Source: Rhyacophila brunnea
Taxonomy: Eukaryota; Arthropoda; Insecta; Trichoptera; Rhyacophilidae
Direction: 5' to 3'
DNA length: 64,000 bases
Assembly (NCBI GenBank): GCA_022495005.1
Contig: JAGYXB010000180.1
Span: forward strand, 62,001 to 126,000
This document shows positions 10,937 through 21,955 of this stretch, one piece after another. The notes under the pieces are model-generated. The model saw only the letters and a list, made by a program, of their open reading frames with translations. It was not told where the DNA came from and ran no database searches. The position numbers and the translations under genes are program-made. The first letter of the stretch is position 1, and each line of letters opens with the position of its first letter.

Positions 10937-12242
10937 ACCTATATTATAGCTCCTATCTATATCAACAATGTCTCAATGTCAATGAAATATTTATTAATGG
11001 TGTTAGTTAATCATATTTGAAATAAAGTGACGCATCTACGCCTCTACGGTCTACAAAAATCCTATGAATATAAATACTATGTGATTTGTAATAATTATTG
11101 ATATTATTATCATATGCACAACAGTGCATGTACAGCCACTGATAATCTCAATTTGACTGTAATCATTGTCTGTTGAATTTATGCATTTTTCATGTTGTGA
11201 TTCATCACGTTAGTAACCAATTTTTTGCATTAAAAAAATGCGATAACAGTGCAGTCATTATCAATCATTATTAACAAATGCATATTGCCTCGACAAGACA
11301 CATCCATGTTGGCAAGTTCCAAATTCATTTTTATTTATATCTACAGATTCCAAATATCACACAAATTTGAAACTGCTAGACAACGTGTGACTTGGTCGCC
11401 ACGAAGACCAATTTTGCTGGATTAAAAATTTGTGACGTCATATTGCAAACGTGGAGATCTCCTCACCCGATTGTTCAGCAGTTTTGTTTTAGTTTTTGTT
11501 AGTTATAATATAACATAATACACTGATACTTATATATACATACCTTCTTTATAATTATTATATTTACTAATTTACTAATATTTCTTTGTGTTTCATGTCA
11601 TATTGTGAAAGTCTTGAATTTGTAAAGTTGTAAATATGTAAATAAATAAATTTGAATTGAATGTGTTTTAATGAAAAAATACTTAATTGAATTCAAGAAG
11701 CGTTGTTAATTGAAAAGAAAACATGCAAATTTCCTGTAAAAGAGAAATATACCGTAGTTATCGCGAGTCATCTAGAAAAATATATTAGTTTTTATTAGTT
11801 CATTAAGTAAAAAAACTGCAATGGAAAAATGATTAAGCCTTTTTTAAAACTCTGGCAGAGTAAAATCTATGGCGAAATCAAGAGGTTTGGAAGCTCTCTA
11901 ATTTTTCCAAGTTAGTTGAATACGTATTGTCAATACTTCAGCATAAAGAAGTCGCAACACCTATTTAAAAAGAAACGCTAAATTTAACGCCATTTACTAG
12001 ATAAGATTTTCGCAACAGCTATATTAGTATTGAAACTACTAGTAAGTATATTAGGCAAGAAAACTGGCGATGAAAAAAATTACCGAGGCTGTGTTTGAAT
12101 AATATAAATTGGCTAGTTGCTGAATATAAACAAAACCCATTCGTTGTTTTAGTCCAGTGATTTCCCGTCAATCGAATCTAACACCTCTTCACAAATCATG
12201 CTTGCCGGATACTTTTAGTGTGTGTCCGTGATGTCCGAATTA
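10937..12242. other. No gene; possible LINE 3' tail at 11580-11665
   Basis: TTTCTTTGTGTTTCATGTC followed by TTGAATTTG and an A-rich tail near 11600-11665 resembles the 3' UTR end of the LINE at 24980-25525. The rest is AT-rich with no recognisable features. Confidence 0.4.
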
Positions 12243-12807
12243 CAGTAAAAAAGGGTGGAGGTAGGCTGTTAAGATCAGCCATAAATCAGTCATACGTATT
12301 TGTTTTTATTGAACTAAGCTACAATAATTTATAGATGGTATTGGTTAGTTTTTAAAAATCAATTAAACCCTGCCTAAACCAAACGATACTAGTTTTGGTA
12401 TATTTTGGGCGATACAACTAAATTGTGCACACTTATTCATTCATACTTATTTGTTGTCGTTGTATTAAGAATACATAATTAGGTATTACACATGATATGG
12501 TCATTTTTTAAAATTCATTAAGCTCTGCCTAAATCAAACTATCACATAAATTCTATCTATAAAATATTCAAAGTTATGTATGATTCAATTGCATAATTTT
12601 AGATATTTTATAGATATACGAAGATGTTTTTGGCTAGGTATTATCTATTATGGCTTGGTTTCGCAGGGTTTAATTGAATTAAAAAAACTAAACACCATTT
12701 GTAAATTGTAGTCTTATTTCAATGAAAACAAACACATATGACTGACAAAGTTGAGTGTGCACTATTTATGGCGGATCTTAACAACCTACCTCCACCCTTC
12801 GCCACTG
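12243..12807 (+). mobile_element. hAT-like MITE B, copy 2
   Basis: A full-length B copy: AAGGGTGGAGGTAGGCTGTT near the left end (outermost CAGTGGCG degraded to CAGTAAAA) and ACCTCCACCCTTCGCCACTG at the right. The interior has the B family's TTTTAGATATTTTATAGATA palindrome. No 8-bp duplication is visible. Confidence 0.7.
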
Positions 12808-12896
12808 CTGCACATACTTACTAATAATTATTGATTAATGAATGTAAAAAAACCAATATTATGTTTTTATTTAATATTTTTTTAACTTATTTTCAG

Positions 12897-13075
12897 GGAA
12901 CAACGGGATTTTCTCGCCACGTTGACACCATATTGGAGATTTCTCAATACCTTAGAGATATTGTGAAAGACCGGTCAAGTTTTGAGCTGGTTTGCGAGCC
13001 ACAGTTTGTGAATGTGGGTTTCTGGTTCTTACCCACCGCTGCGAGGCTCTTCCGAATCTGAGAGGAAATCATCAG
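12897..13075 (+). pseudogene. Degenerate exon of a group II PLP-dependent decarboxylase (CSAD/ADC/GAD-like)
   Basis: A polypyrimidine tract and TTTTCAG acceptor end at 12896. The frame that follows reads GTTGFSRHVDTILEISQYL, then KDRSSFELVCEPQFVNVGFW. In cysteine sulfinate, aspartate 1- and glutamate decarboxylases the C-terminal domain has the same order: G..GF..HVD, a helix ending in a K.R.GF.L segment, then EP.FVNV.FWY.PPSLRG. After FWFL a one-base shift is needed to recover PPLRGSSESE, so the frame is broken near 13030. At about 13076 the sequence becomes the 3' part of a MITE instead of reaching a splice donor. The catalytic lysine region would be in an upstream exon, which was not found. 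This is a gene fragment or pseudoexon; which of the three enzymes it came from cannot be decided. Confidence 0.65.
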
Positions 13076-13202
13076 AGACCAATCAACACCATCTGTAAAT
13101 TGTAGTCTTATTTCAATGAAAACAAAATACATATGACTCAAAAAGTTTAGTGTGCATTATTTATGGCGGATTTTCACAGTCTACTCCCACCATTCGCCAC
13201 TG
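13076..13202 (+). mobile_element. hAT-like MITE B, 3' end only
   Basis: Matches the last ~125 bases of other B copies (AACACCATCTGTAAATTGTA, TTTAGTGTGCATTATTTATG, ending CATTCGCCACTG). No 5' end of this copy is seen unless the intact B copy at 12243-12807 and the exon are parts of one rearranged element. Confidence 0.7.
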
Positions 13203-14132
13203 CCGAATTATGACAGCAGAAAAAGTCAGATAAACAAAAAATCAATCATAATTTAATTGTATATCTATTGTAAACATTTAATGAGAATGTCGTTGAATGA
13301 AATCATAATCCTTGCAAAATCAATCAGTCACCTTGGATCGATTATATTTATTACGCAGTCTACAGTATAATGGTGTCCTTTACATAGCCGACCCACAGTT
13401 CTGTCGCGGATTTTCTTGCTGTTTAATTTATGCACAATTTTTATTACTATCAGAAATTGCCAACGGGCAGTAGTATAAATGATATGCACTTTGAATTGTA
13501 TTTAAACGCATGCGGGATAACATGAGAATCATAAATTGTGAGCCAAGTCCTAAAACGAGCCGTCCGAAAATCGCATATTTAATGAGGCAACCTATCCTGA
13601 GATGCGGTGTGAAGTAATCCCAGTGACGCACGCGTAGTGGGGATCAAACATTAAACATTTTTCTTGATTCTGTATTTGGGTGATTGACAATAATTATTGA
13701 TCAAGTCCATCAAAATGAATCCTGAGATATTTGGACCTAAAGTTAAAACTCCTTTTGTAAAATTCAGGAATGTTCTCACTATATACTTTCATATTTTGAT
13801 GGTACATAGATCGATTATTTAAATACATCGTCGAAGCATAAAGTATATTCAGGCTTTATTAATATTAGCAAGTTAATGTTAGCAAATACCTCCGTATACT
13901 GCTGAAGGAACTGTCAAAATGGACATGATTCACATTCAATTTGATCTCTTATCAATACTAGTAATGTCATTTATGCGGAAAATTTTAGTGCTGCAATTGT
14001 GATATTAACACACAATATAGAAATCTGTTTTATCTAGCCACTAAAAAAATCGAATTCTATGAAAATTGAACATGATAAATAATTATTGTGAACCACCCCA
14101 TTTGTAAGTACTTTTGCATGGTATGTATATAC
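13203..14132. other. No gene recognised
   Basis: AT-rich, with a 67-codon minus-strand frame at 13428-13631 that has no family resemblance or splice support. Confidence 0.4.
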
Positions 14133-14715
14133 CATTGGCGAAGGGTGGAGGTAGGCTGTGAAGATTCGATATAAATAGTGCACACTACACTTTGTCAGTC
14201 ATACTTATTTGTTTTCATTGAACTAAGAATAATATTTTCAGATGGTGCTGGTGAGTTTTTAATTCAATTGAACCGTGTCTAAGCCAAACCATAATAGTTT
14301 AGGTATGCAATGGGTGTTTCGACAAAAATTTTGCACACTTTTTAAGTCAAAATTTGTTTTCGTTGAATTAAGAAAAAAATATTACATATTGTGTTGTTAG
14401 TTTTCTTAAATTCCTGCCCTGCCCTGCCTAAAGCAAACCATAATCGATAAAAACATGTTCTACCTACTATCTATAAAATATCTAAAATTATGTATGGTTT
14501 AATGGTATAATTTTAGATATAGGTATTATAGATAAACTAGACTATTATCTTCTATGCCTTGGATTAGGCAAGGTTTAATCGAATTTTAAAAACTAACAAA
14601 TACTACGTTCACACTGTAGTCTTAATTCAATAAAAGCCAATACGCTTGACTGACAACGCTTTGTGTGCAATATTTATGACGGTTCGAAACAGCTTACCTC
14701 CACCCTTCGCCACTG
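14133..14715 (+). mobile_element. hAT-like MITE B, copy 3 (uninterrupted)
   Basis: Runs from CATTGGCGAAGGGTGGAGG to CCACCCTTCGCCACTG with no insertion, 583 bp, so it serves as the reference for the interrupted copies. Interior: CACACTACACTTTGTCAGTC, then a palindrome around TTTTAGATATAGG, then the mirrored end. No frame of interest. Confidence 0.75.
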
Positions 14716-15771
14716 ATGTTCATATTTCCTCTTAACATTGTGCCTCTTCTCACGAATGATAGTTTCTAATACGTCTTAATGGATTTGAATTTAAATGCAC
14801 CCATCAATATACAAACGTATCAATTGTATGCTATTAGTTGAACAACACTTAACCTTGAAATTGCGCAGATATTAATTTCTTCTATTGCGCACTAATGACA
14901 TGTTATTATTTCAGATTGCTCTTACACGAATTGCTTGTATTGTGTTAACTGTCAATTCATGGTAGAAATGGATTGAATTATTGATTAAATAACCTTTTCC
15001 ATTTTTAATAAATAAATCTGGACCGGTTTCGTCCGCCTCAGAGGGAGCATACAGGGAGCCGCATTTGCCCACGTCTGTAGGTACTATAGTATTCGGCCTG
15101 TTACTGCGTGTCGGTATTAGTGTAAATAGCGAGCACGTATTAATGATCAGCACTAAGCCAGTAATAATATATAGAAGAAATTAATGTCATTTGGGAGAGT
15201 GTTGTATAAGATGTGAACTTAGTAGAAGATTATGTCTATTGGAATTGATTCCGTGTCAAATGAGCAGTGTTTTATTAACAGACGGTCGAGGGACGTCACT
15301 GGATTGAAGAATATCCTCGGATCAAAGCATGGATCCATAGGAAACCAAGAGACGAAGAGTGCAGCGGCGGGGCGAGGGGGAGGGTCATAAAATGAGCGCT
15401 GAAACCATAAAAAAGTTGCGCCGTTAACTTCAGGGCGTACAAAGCAAACCATAAATTATAATGTTTGATGTGATTCTTTTTACGGCCGACCTATGTGTGT
15501 ATCACAATCGTAGTTGGCAATATCGAGGTTATGTATTCATTTGCTCCGTACCTCATACACGTTTCCCTGTAATATAATAATAATATATTCTCGCTGTCTA
15601 TGAGACGATCGCCATTTTCTCAATTATTATTACGAATTTAACGACATGTTTGAGGATTTACCGAAGACGCGCAGTCAACGAAGATTGTATGCTGCATAAT
15701 AAACCGAATAAGTACTTACAAAATGGATTCAATAACATACAAGTTGGTGGACGGCCGAATTCGGAACTAAA
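14716..15771. other. No gene recognised; GC-rich patch at 15280-15430
   Basis: 15280-15430 is GC-rich (GCAGCGGCGGGGCGAGG) and lies in a 77-codon minus-strand frame with proline-rich translation, without family resemblance. The rest is AT-rich. Confidence 0.4.
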
Positions 15772-16650
15772 GTCCCGTTTACATGATTCACTTTTGACGA
15801 TCTGATTTTGACGACGAGTAATCATCTCCAGTGACCCGTGTAAACGCACATTCATTAACGAATCATCGAAAGTGATCATCCGGAATCAAAAGTGAATGAA
15901 GTTCAACTTGTTCTACTCTTTGATAATTTTTGGTCACTACGGATGATTCCGCGCATGCGGACTTCGCCCCTGAGTACTGTCGTCATAATATTCCTTATGA
16001 TATTAAGCGTATCCGGAAATTTGTACGTAAACAGTTCACCGCAGGACACTTATTCGTGCGCCGCAGTATGTGAAACATGAGTTCGTGTAACACTTAATCA
16101 AATGACGAGTTGTTCGTTGAACATTTCACCGTGGAGTATATTTGCACGTACGCTACAACATGTGGAGATGTCTTTACTAGGTTAGGTTAGATTAGGGTTA
16201 ATCTAATTGGAACAGTACTATTTGCAAACTATCGCCGCATTTCGTAAGATACGTACAAATGTATTCCACGGTGAAATGTTCAACGAAGAACTCGTCATTT
16301 GATAGAATGTTATACGAACTCATGTTTCACGTACTGCGGCGCACGAATAAGTGTCCCACGATGAACTGCATACGTACAACTTACATGTAACCGATATTAC
16401 GTCGCATTACCCATGGTTTTATCCACCAACGCATATTTTTCCTATCCCTTTTTCTCTCGATGAAATTTCTGCATTCATATAACAATTAATCAGAAATTGT
16501 TTGAATTCCAACCTACACAACAATTTGACTTGACATCATTTTGGAATGAATTGAGTGTTTCACTTACGGTGGGACGTGTAAAAATGTGATTACATGAATG
16601 CAATTCCCTTCGGATGATCATCCGCAGTGATCCGTCTAAACGAGCCTTAA
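15772..16650. repeat. Nested inverted repeats (MITE within MITE)
   Basis: The inner palindrome is 16010-16400: arms of ~135 bp carrying GGACACTTATTCGTGCGCCG, GTGAAACATGAGTTCGT and GAACATTTCACCGTGGA, around a ~90-bp spacer that contains AGGTTAGGTTAG. The outer pair is weaker: CCCGTTTACATGATTCAC with TGATCATCCGGAATC on the left (15778-15890) against GATGATCATCCGCAGTGATC with CGTCTAAACGAGCC on the right (16605-16645). Parts of the inner arm recur at 8355-8410 and 8690-8730. No transposase; superfamily not assigned. Confidence 0.65.
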
Positions 16651-17366
16651 CATTACCACAACTCACATATATACAGAAAAAGGAACTGTCAAACGTTTGC
16701 TTGATACTATTTTGAACCTCGTGCATTCATACATCAAAAATAATACATCCTAAACATATTTATGCAATCTGCTTCAAATAGGCTGTGACCTACAATCCTG
16801 CACCAAAACAAGCAGTAATATACCACCTCCCATTGCCATTATTCAACTTAAATAAACGTAATATATTGGACTGAGGATATTGACTCGTTACTAATTAAGC
16901 AACACTCGTCCTCCATTGGTCTTCTATTGGGTACTCAGTGCAGAGAGAATACTACGCGACGGCAAGGAGAAATTAACAGTTTAAACCGCGAGGATTCACA
17001 TCTTTTTTCTCTCACTTCTGCGGCAGGCCACAAGTGATGCAATACGAATCAAGTGATACGACGAGGCACGCAGGCTTCATGAAAGTTAATTTGAACACAC
17101 ATTTTAAGTAAACTGGTTGAGGAAATAAAAATAGGAATGGTTAATACTTTAAAACTTCAATGAAATCATATTATATTATTACAAGCGACAGTGTACATAC
17201 ACGCTTTTATATTTTCACGACTAAATCCCTATTATGGTGATATCGAATATCGACTCGTAGATGCCTATGATTATATGCACTTACATAAAACTACAAAGTA
17301 TTAGAAAAAGCTCTGTCGTATAAAAATGAAATGGTTAAATATATTTAAAAAAAAAAAAAACGACTA
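16651..17366. other. No gene recognised
   Basis: AT-rich with a short GC-balanced piece near 16900-17070 that has no open frame of note. Confidence 0.4.
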
Positions 17367-17515
17367 ATATGTCTGACTGCAGTTTTTCGGATTTATAATT
17401 CGTCGCGGTTCGGATAATCTTGAGAGACTTGTGGTTTTGGGCAGTCTCCAGGGAAAGCGGAGCAGAGGAAAAGCGTCGGCGCGCTGGAGTGGCCAAGTAA
17501 ATGAGCTTACAGGGG
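17367..17515 (+). pseudogene. BovB/RTE-like LINE C-terminal fragment
   Basis: Encodes SDNLERLVVLGSLQGKRS followed by GKASARWSGQVNELT, nearly identical to the region at 46410-46510. In BovB/RTE elements the corresponding 'LEK.LMLGKIEGRRRRGRQR.RWLD' stretch follows the RT. It is cut at both ends; the frame continues into unrelated residues after 17515. Confidence 0.7.
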
Positions 17516-17695
17516 AAAACTTCAATAGTTCTGTATTTATTATGATCTTGTACCATAAAGTAATTAGACAATATGTAATATTGCTGCCTTTGAAATCTGA
17601 TCAACGTGTGATAGAATCACAAGTTGATGATGCCGTAATCGACAAAAAGGATAATCTCTGTGAAGTAGAAGAAATAAAAAGAACTACAAAAATAA

Positions 17696-18394
17696 TTACA
17701 AGATAAAAAGAACTTTTTATATACAACGTTTTTAAATTTTCTGTTGAATTATTATGCTCAATATGCTTAAACATGTACTTGATATGTAAATAAAAAACAA
17801 ATATAGAATACTGAAATGTCATTTTGACATTTGAGTACCTTGGTATCAAAGTGGGACATAAGCCATTTACAAAATTTTACAGGAGACTCACAAACATGTG
17901 TGAAAAGTGTCCGTTTTTCATATAACATACCAACTTTAAACTCAAAAATCTCTATGAAAACCACCGTTTTTGATACTTTTGGTGGATTTTTTGAAAAGAG
18001 CATCACTTGCACTACCATAATCAATTAAAACATGAATTTAGTGGGAGGTGGCGTTTGTCCCACTTTGATACCAAGGTACTCATTTCATTTTGATTTCCAT
18101 AGTAACGCACATATATATTAATAATTTAGTTCCTAGAACCACCCTCTTAGCAACCAATAGTATTTTACTTTTTACGGATTTTTCAGAAATAGTTTTCCAT
18201 ACAAAACAGAATTAATTGAAAATGAATTCAATTCTGCTTAAAGATGGCTAGAAGTATTAAAAGAATGCATTGGAATCGTGTTCTGATATATTCTAAAAGT
18301 TTCAAATTTCTAGCTAGTCAGGAAGTTTAGTTAAAAATCGATTGCAAGATTTGTACTGGACAAACAAGAATACGAGCTAATAAAAACGTTGTAA
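17696..18394 (+). repeat. Repeat family G, copy 1 (split by a 249-bp element)
   Basis: Family G runs from TTACAAGATAAAAAGAAC to AATAAAAACGTTGTAA; other copies are at 31799-32233, 43742-44220 and 45011-45460. Shared landmarks are TGTCATTTTGACA, TTTCCATAGTAACGCAC and TTAAAGATGGCTA. It ends in short TTACAA/TTGTAA inverted repeats. No coding sequence; probably a non-autonomous DNA transposon, superfamily unknown. Confidence 0.7.
17833..18081. mobile_element. TIR element nested in repeat G
   Basis: The 249-bp insert has perfect ~26-bp terminal inverted repeats starting GAGTACCTTGGTATCAAA. ATTT is duplicated on both sides, and the uninterrupted G copies (for example at 43883) read GACATTTCATATTG across the site, so ATTT is the duplicated target. 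Overlapping 65- and 85-codon frames on both strands follow from the inverted repeat and have no recognisable domain. Confidence 0.75.
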
Positions 18395-18801
18395 TAACGA
18401 CAATTTGGAGAGGGTCATTGTCAGCTATCATTGAGAGTCGCCGCGGAAGAGGGAGGTCTCTTAACCGATTGTCCTACCACGGTAAAGCAAACGTCACGGG
18501 CATTAACACCCATGCGGATGGTAGAATGCAAAGATCACTGGAGAGATTATAACGAGGAAGGCTATTAAATGAAGTCATATTCATTAACAACGAAGAACGC
18601 GATAATAAAAATCTACTATTAATCAGCTAAATAATTTGACTTATGGTAGTAACACCAACATAAAATACCGTTTAAATATCTATGATAATATAATATATAT
18701 TTGATGGCCCAAACATTGTCACCTAATCTTTACCCCGGCGGCTTTATAAAACTCGTAACTAAAATCCCTTGGAAAATCGTCAATCTATCTTTCTATTTCA
18801 G
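18395..18801. other. No gene recognised
   Basis: A GC-balanced piece near 18410-18560 (GAGAGTCGCCGCGGAAGAGG) carries no open frame of note. Confidence 0.4.
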
Positions 18802-18955
18802 TTTAAGTCCTCGCCCTGTGTATGCACTGGTGTACACTAGGTGGGAAGAATTTGGTAAATTGAAACAAGTATGCGAGGTGACGAATGGAGTCAATAGATT
18901 AAGTAAATATTTAAATTGTTTAATTATGATTTCAAATAATATGGTATGTACCTAG
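18802..18955 (+). other. Candidate terminal exon, unknown gene
   Basis: TATCTTTCTATTTCAG at 18786-18801 is a good acceptor. The open frame after it reads SPRPVYALVYTRWEEFG, KLKQVCEVTNGVNRLSKYL and stops at 18955; an AATAAA signal follows at 18969. The arrangement acceptor-frame-stop-polyA fits a last coding exon, but the peptide is not recognised and no partner exon was found. Chance is a real alternative. Confidence 0.25.
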
Positions 18956-19497
18956 CACGTAAGTTTTAAATAAAGAAATATCTTAATAATAAATATGTAT
19001 ACTGGTATGTGAGGAAGATGTAAAATTGTTATACTATAAAGGAGATGAATGCCGGAGTAAATGAGAATTGAGATAAATAAATGTAAGCGAGGATTAAAAT
19101 ATAATAATATGTATAGCAAAATTACCGAAGAGGGTTACTATTAAACTCAGTAGTTTTGTTTTGTATAATTAAATTCAGTAGCTGCATTTTATAATTTAAA
19201 ATAAATAACGTGTTTAAATAAAATCTGTAAATTTAAAATAATACACGCACTGCACTGCGTATTCTGTCAATCACTCGATATGCGTGAATCGGGACTATTT
19301 TGATAGTGTGTGTGCACCGCTCACACCGATTCTAAACAAAGAGACAATTTTCGGCGGGAGATATGTTTTTATAATTTGGAAATTGAAATAACTTCTTAAA
19401 TACTTAACTTTCTACATAGCTTTCTTCCGTAATTATGTTTTAAATAATTTTACCTAGTTGTTTATAGATTAGAATAAGAGTTTATAACAAATTAAAT

Positions 19498-19930
19498 GTT
19501 AAGGAATAATACGCGCGATCGCACTGCTAATTAGGTGGTGCCTCTGAAGGGGGACAGGCTTTAAAAAAATAAGGCCTCTCCCGAGATCGAGTGCGTCAAT
19601 TCAAAAGTATATTAGTCTAAGATCAGTTCGATTCTGTCCTTCTAATAAGATAGTAATGTAGTTCGATTTCGCTCTTCTAACAAGATAGTTGAGTTCGATT
19701 CGGCTCCTCTAGGAATATAGTATAAAACCCACGCTCCTTTATGGCGTGCCAGTTAATAACTAAATAAGTAAAAATTATCAATTGAATATTAAAAAATAAG
19801 TTCCTAAATAAATAATCCTTTTTATATAAAGTTAAAAATTAGATGTATAAACCCTGAAATGTTTTAAATGATAAAAACAGTGTTATAACAAAATAAATAA
19901 ATAAACAGATTTTAATATTTTCTTTAAGAC
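19498..19930 (+). repeat. Tandem ~33-bp repeats next to a TATA box; LTR-like or promoter-like segment
   Basis: Three imperfect copies of AGTTCGATTC...CTTCTAANAAGATAG lie at 19625-19659, 19660-19691 and 19692-19724, immediately before TATAAAACCCACGCTCC (19721). Several AATAAA motifs follow (19797-19905). The upstream TGTTAAGGAATAATACGCG could be an LTR start. No primer-binding site, no partner LTR and no flanking duplication were found, so a solo LTR is only a guess. Confidence 0.35.
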
Positions 19931-20221
19931 TTTAATTCACATTGTATACATTTCCAAAAAAAAACTATAAACATTTAATAACCACCCTATGGTACGTGCA
20001 CTAAGAAGTGAGTTAGCCGGATTTGTGTCGTGCTATTGAGGGTGTGTTAGTAGGTACTTGAATGTTTTTAAGCCCCAAGCTCGATTGCATACAAACATTG
20101 GATAATTTAATATTAATAATCATGAATTTGTTCATGAAGTGAACACCAAGAATTGAACTGAATCAAGATTATGCATGAAGTCAGATTTGATATTATACCA
20201 CTAGGCTACATACCTATGTCT

Positions 20222-21240
20222 ATGTGACGAAGGGTGGAGGTAGGCTCTTAAAATCCGACATAAATAGTGCACACTAAACATTGACAGTCATACGTATTTG
20301 TTTCATTGAACTAAGACTAAGACTACAATATGCAGAGAGTGTTGGTTAGTTTTTGTAAATCAATTAAACCCTGCCTAAGCCAAGCCATAATAGTTTTGGT
20401 ATGTTATGGGCGAACTGACAAAAATAGTGTTTTCCGGTCATACTTCTTTGTTTTCAATCAAGTTTAGTTTTAGTTTTTAGTTTTTTAAAAATCATTTCAG
20501 TTCTATCTATAAAATATCCAAAATTATATATGATTATTCGCATAATTTTAGATATTTTGTAGATATTTATTTATTTATTTAAGAATACAAAACATTGTGG
20601 ACATAACAAATCTAAATTAAAGGCGTACACAACATGAGATTTACATTATAACAAATATTACCCTCACAAGAGAGAAGAAGAGAATATAGAATATAATAAT
20701 AATAACAAAAAAACAAATTAAATCAAAACATACTTAAGTACAGTTGAATACAGAAAAATGAAATTTTGAAAACAAAAAATATACATTTTACACAGAAAAA
20801 TAAAGTTTCAAAAACAAAATGCACACTGAAAATGTATATGTCTTTAGGGAGCGCATTTACTAATCTTGCACCACTCGCTAATGGTGCCTGATAGGCTTGA
20901 CACGAAGAAACGGCTCCGATCCAGAATAAATCATGGCTGCGACCACGTAGGTAATTGGCAGGTGCATTTAAATTCAAATTTATTAGGACACCAGGATTGG
21001 AAACCATCCATCGCGCTAACAAGCAAAATATAGGTATATTAATAGTTTTTGACAGTTATTTATTATGATTTGGTTTACATTTTTTACAGGGTTTAATTGA
21101 ATTTTAAAAACCAACCAACACTGTCTGTTCATTGTAGTAATAGTTATATGAAAACGAATACGTATGACGTGTGACTGAGAAAGTTTAGTGTCCACTATTT
21201 ATGTTGAATCTTAACATCCTACCTCCACCCTTCGCCACTG
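20222..21240 (+). mobile_element. hAT-like MITE B, copy 4, with 8-bp target duplication
   Basis: Starts GACGAAGGGTGGAGGTAGG (outermost bases decayed) and ends ACCTCCACCCTTCGCCACTG. The flanks read CTATGTCT (20214-20221) and CTACGTCT (21241-21248), an 8-bp duplication with one change. A LINE 3' end interrupts the middle at 20566-21030. Confidence 0.8.
20566..21030 (-). mobile_element. LINE 3' end, family II, nested in MITE B
   Basis: On the minus strand the pol C-terminus reads NYLRGRSHDLFWIGAVSSCQ, then AYQAPLASGARLVNALPK, followed by a 3' UTR ending ACATTGTGGACAT... and a (TAAA)n tail on the reverse strand. The plus-strand sister is at 26110-26520. It interrupts MITE B between TAGATATT and the second half of the palindrome. 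Confidence 0.7.
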
Positions 21241-21684
21241 CTACGTCTTTTCTCAGTTTCGGTAAAACGCATTTGTTCAATAACATATAAAAGGAAACGA
21301 CGATATACTAATTATTTATTATTAATCAAAATTGAATGATATTCATTTATATGGCGGGAAAAAAACAAAAAATTCATTTCATAATTACTTACTGCAATAT
21401 AGCTAAGTACCTAACCTACATTTGATATTATATTATAATACTTAATTGGCTCCTCTCTTTTATCCAATTGCACAACTAATATATTATTATCACAAACTGT
21501 GTTTAGATGTTTCAAAAATACACCTTTGTTTCTTTTTAGAAATTAGTCCGAAATCGAGATATAAACTTTGATAAAGACAGAGCATCAATCTCAAAATTTA
21601 AAAATCATTTTTTAATAACCATCTCTTTTATTCAACGAATAATTTACAACATTTGAGAATGTAACATTATATATTATATTGAAC

Positions 21685-21955
21685 ATACATAGCTTGAAAA
21701 CACCTCAGATATTGAAAAAATAACATTAGAAAAAAATTACGACGCCCGACGTGATTTGAATCCGTATATCAAATGATATCGCGCCAATATGCTTTAACCA
21801 ATTAAGCTACGGGCCTCCTACTTAATTACGATAATTTTAACCGGTAGGTCATACATGAAATGATTATCAAATAGCGTTATACGGGTTTAAATCCCGTTGG
21901 GCTTTGTAAATGTGATTTTTTGTAGTGGAATCTGAGGTGTTTTTAAGTTATGTAA
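21685..21955. repeat. Inverted pair of tRNA-derived SINE heads
   Basis: The left unit (minus) has CCGTAGCTTAATTGG as A box on the reverse strand; the right unit (plus) ends CGGGTTTAAATCCCGTTGGGC, a good B box. The outer flanks are also mirrored: AACACCTCAGAT at the left, ATCTGAGGTGTTTTTAAG at the right. The arms total ~75-110 bp each. Confidence 0.65.

Noticed and set aside
17767..18028. Small protein genes on either strand
   Set aside because: Overlapping frames on both strands arise from the inverted repeats of the 249-bp element and show no domain.
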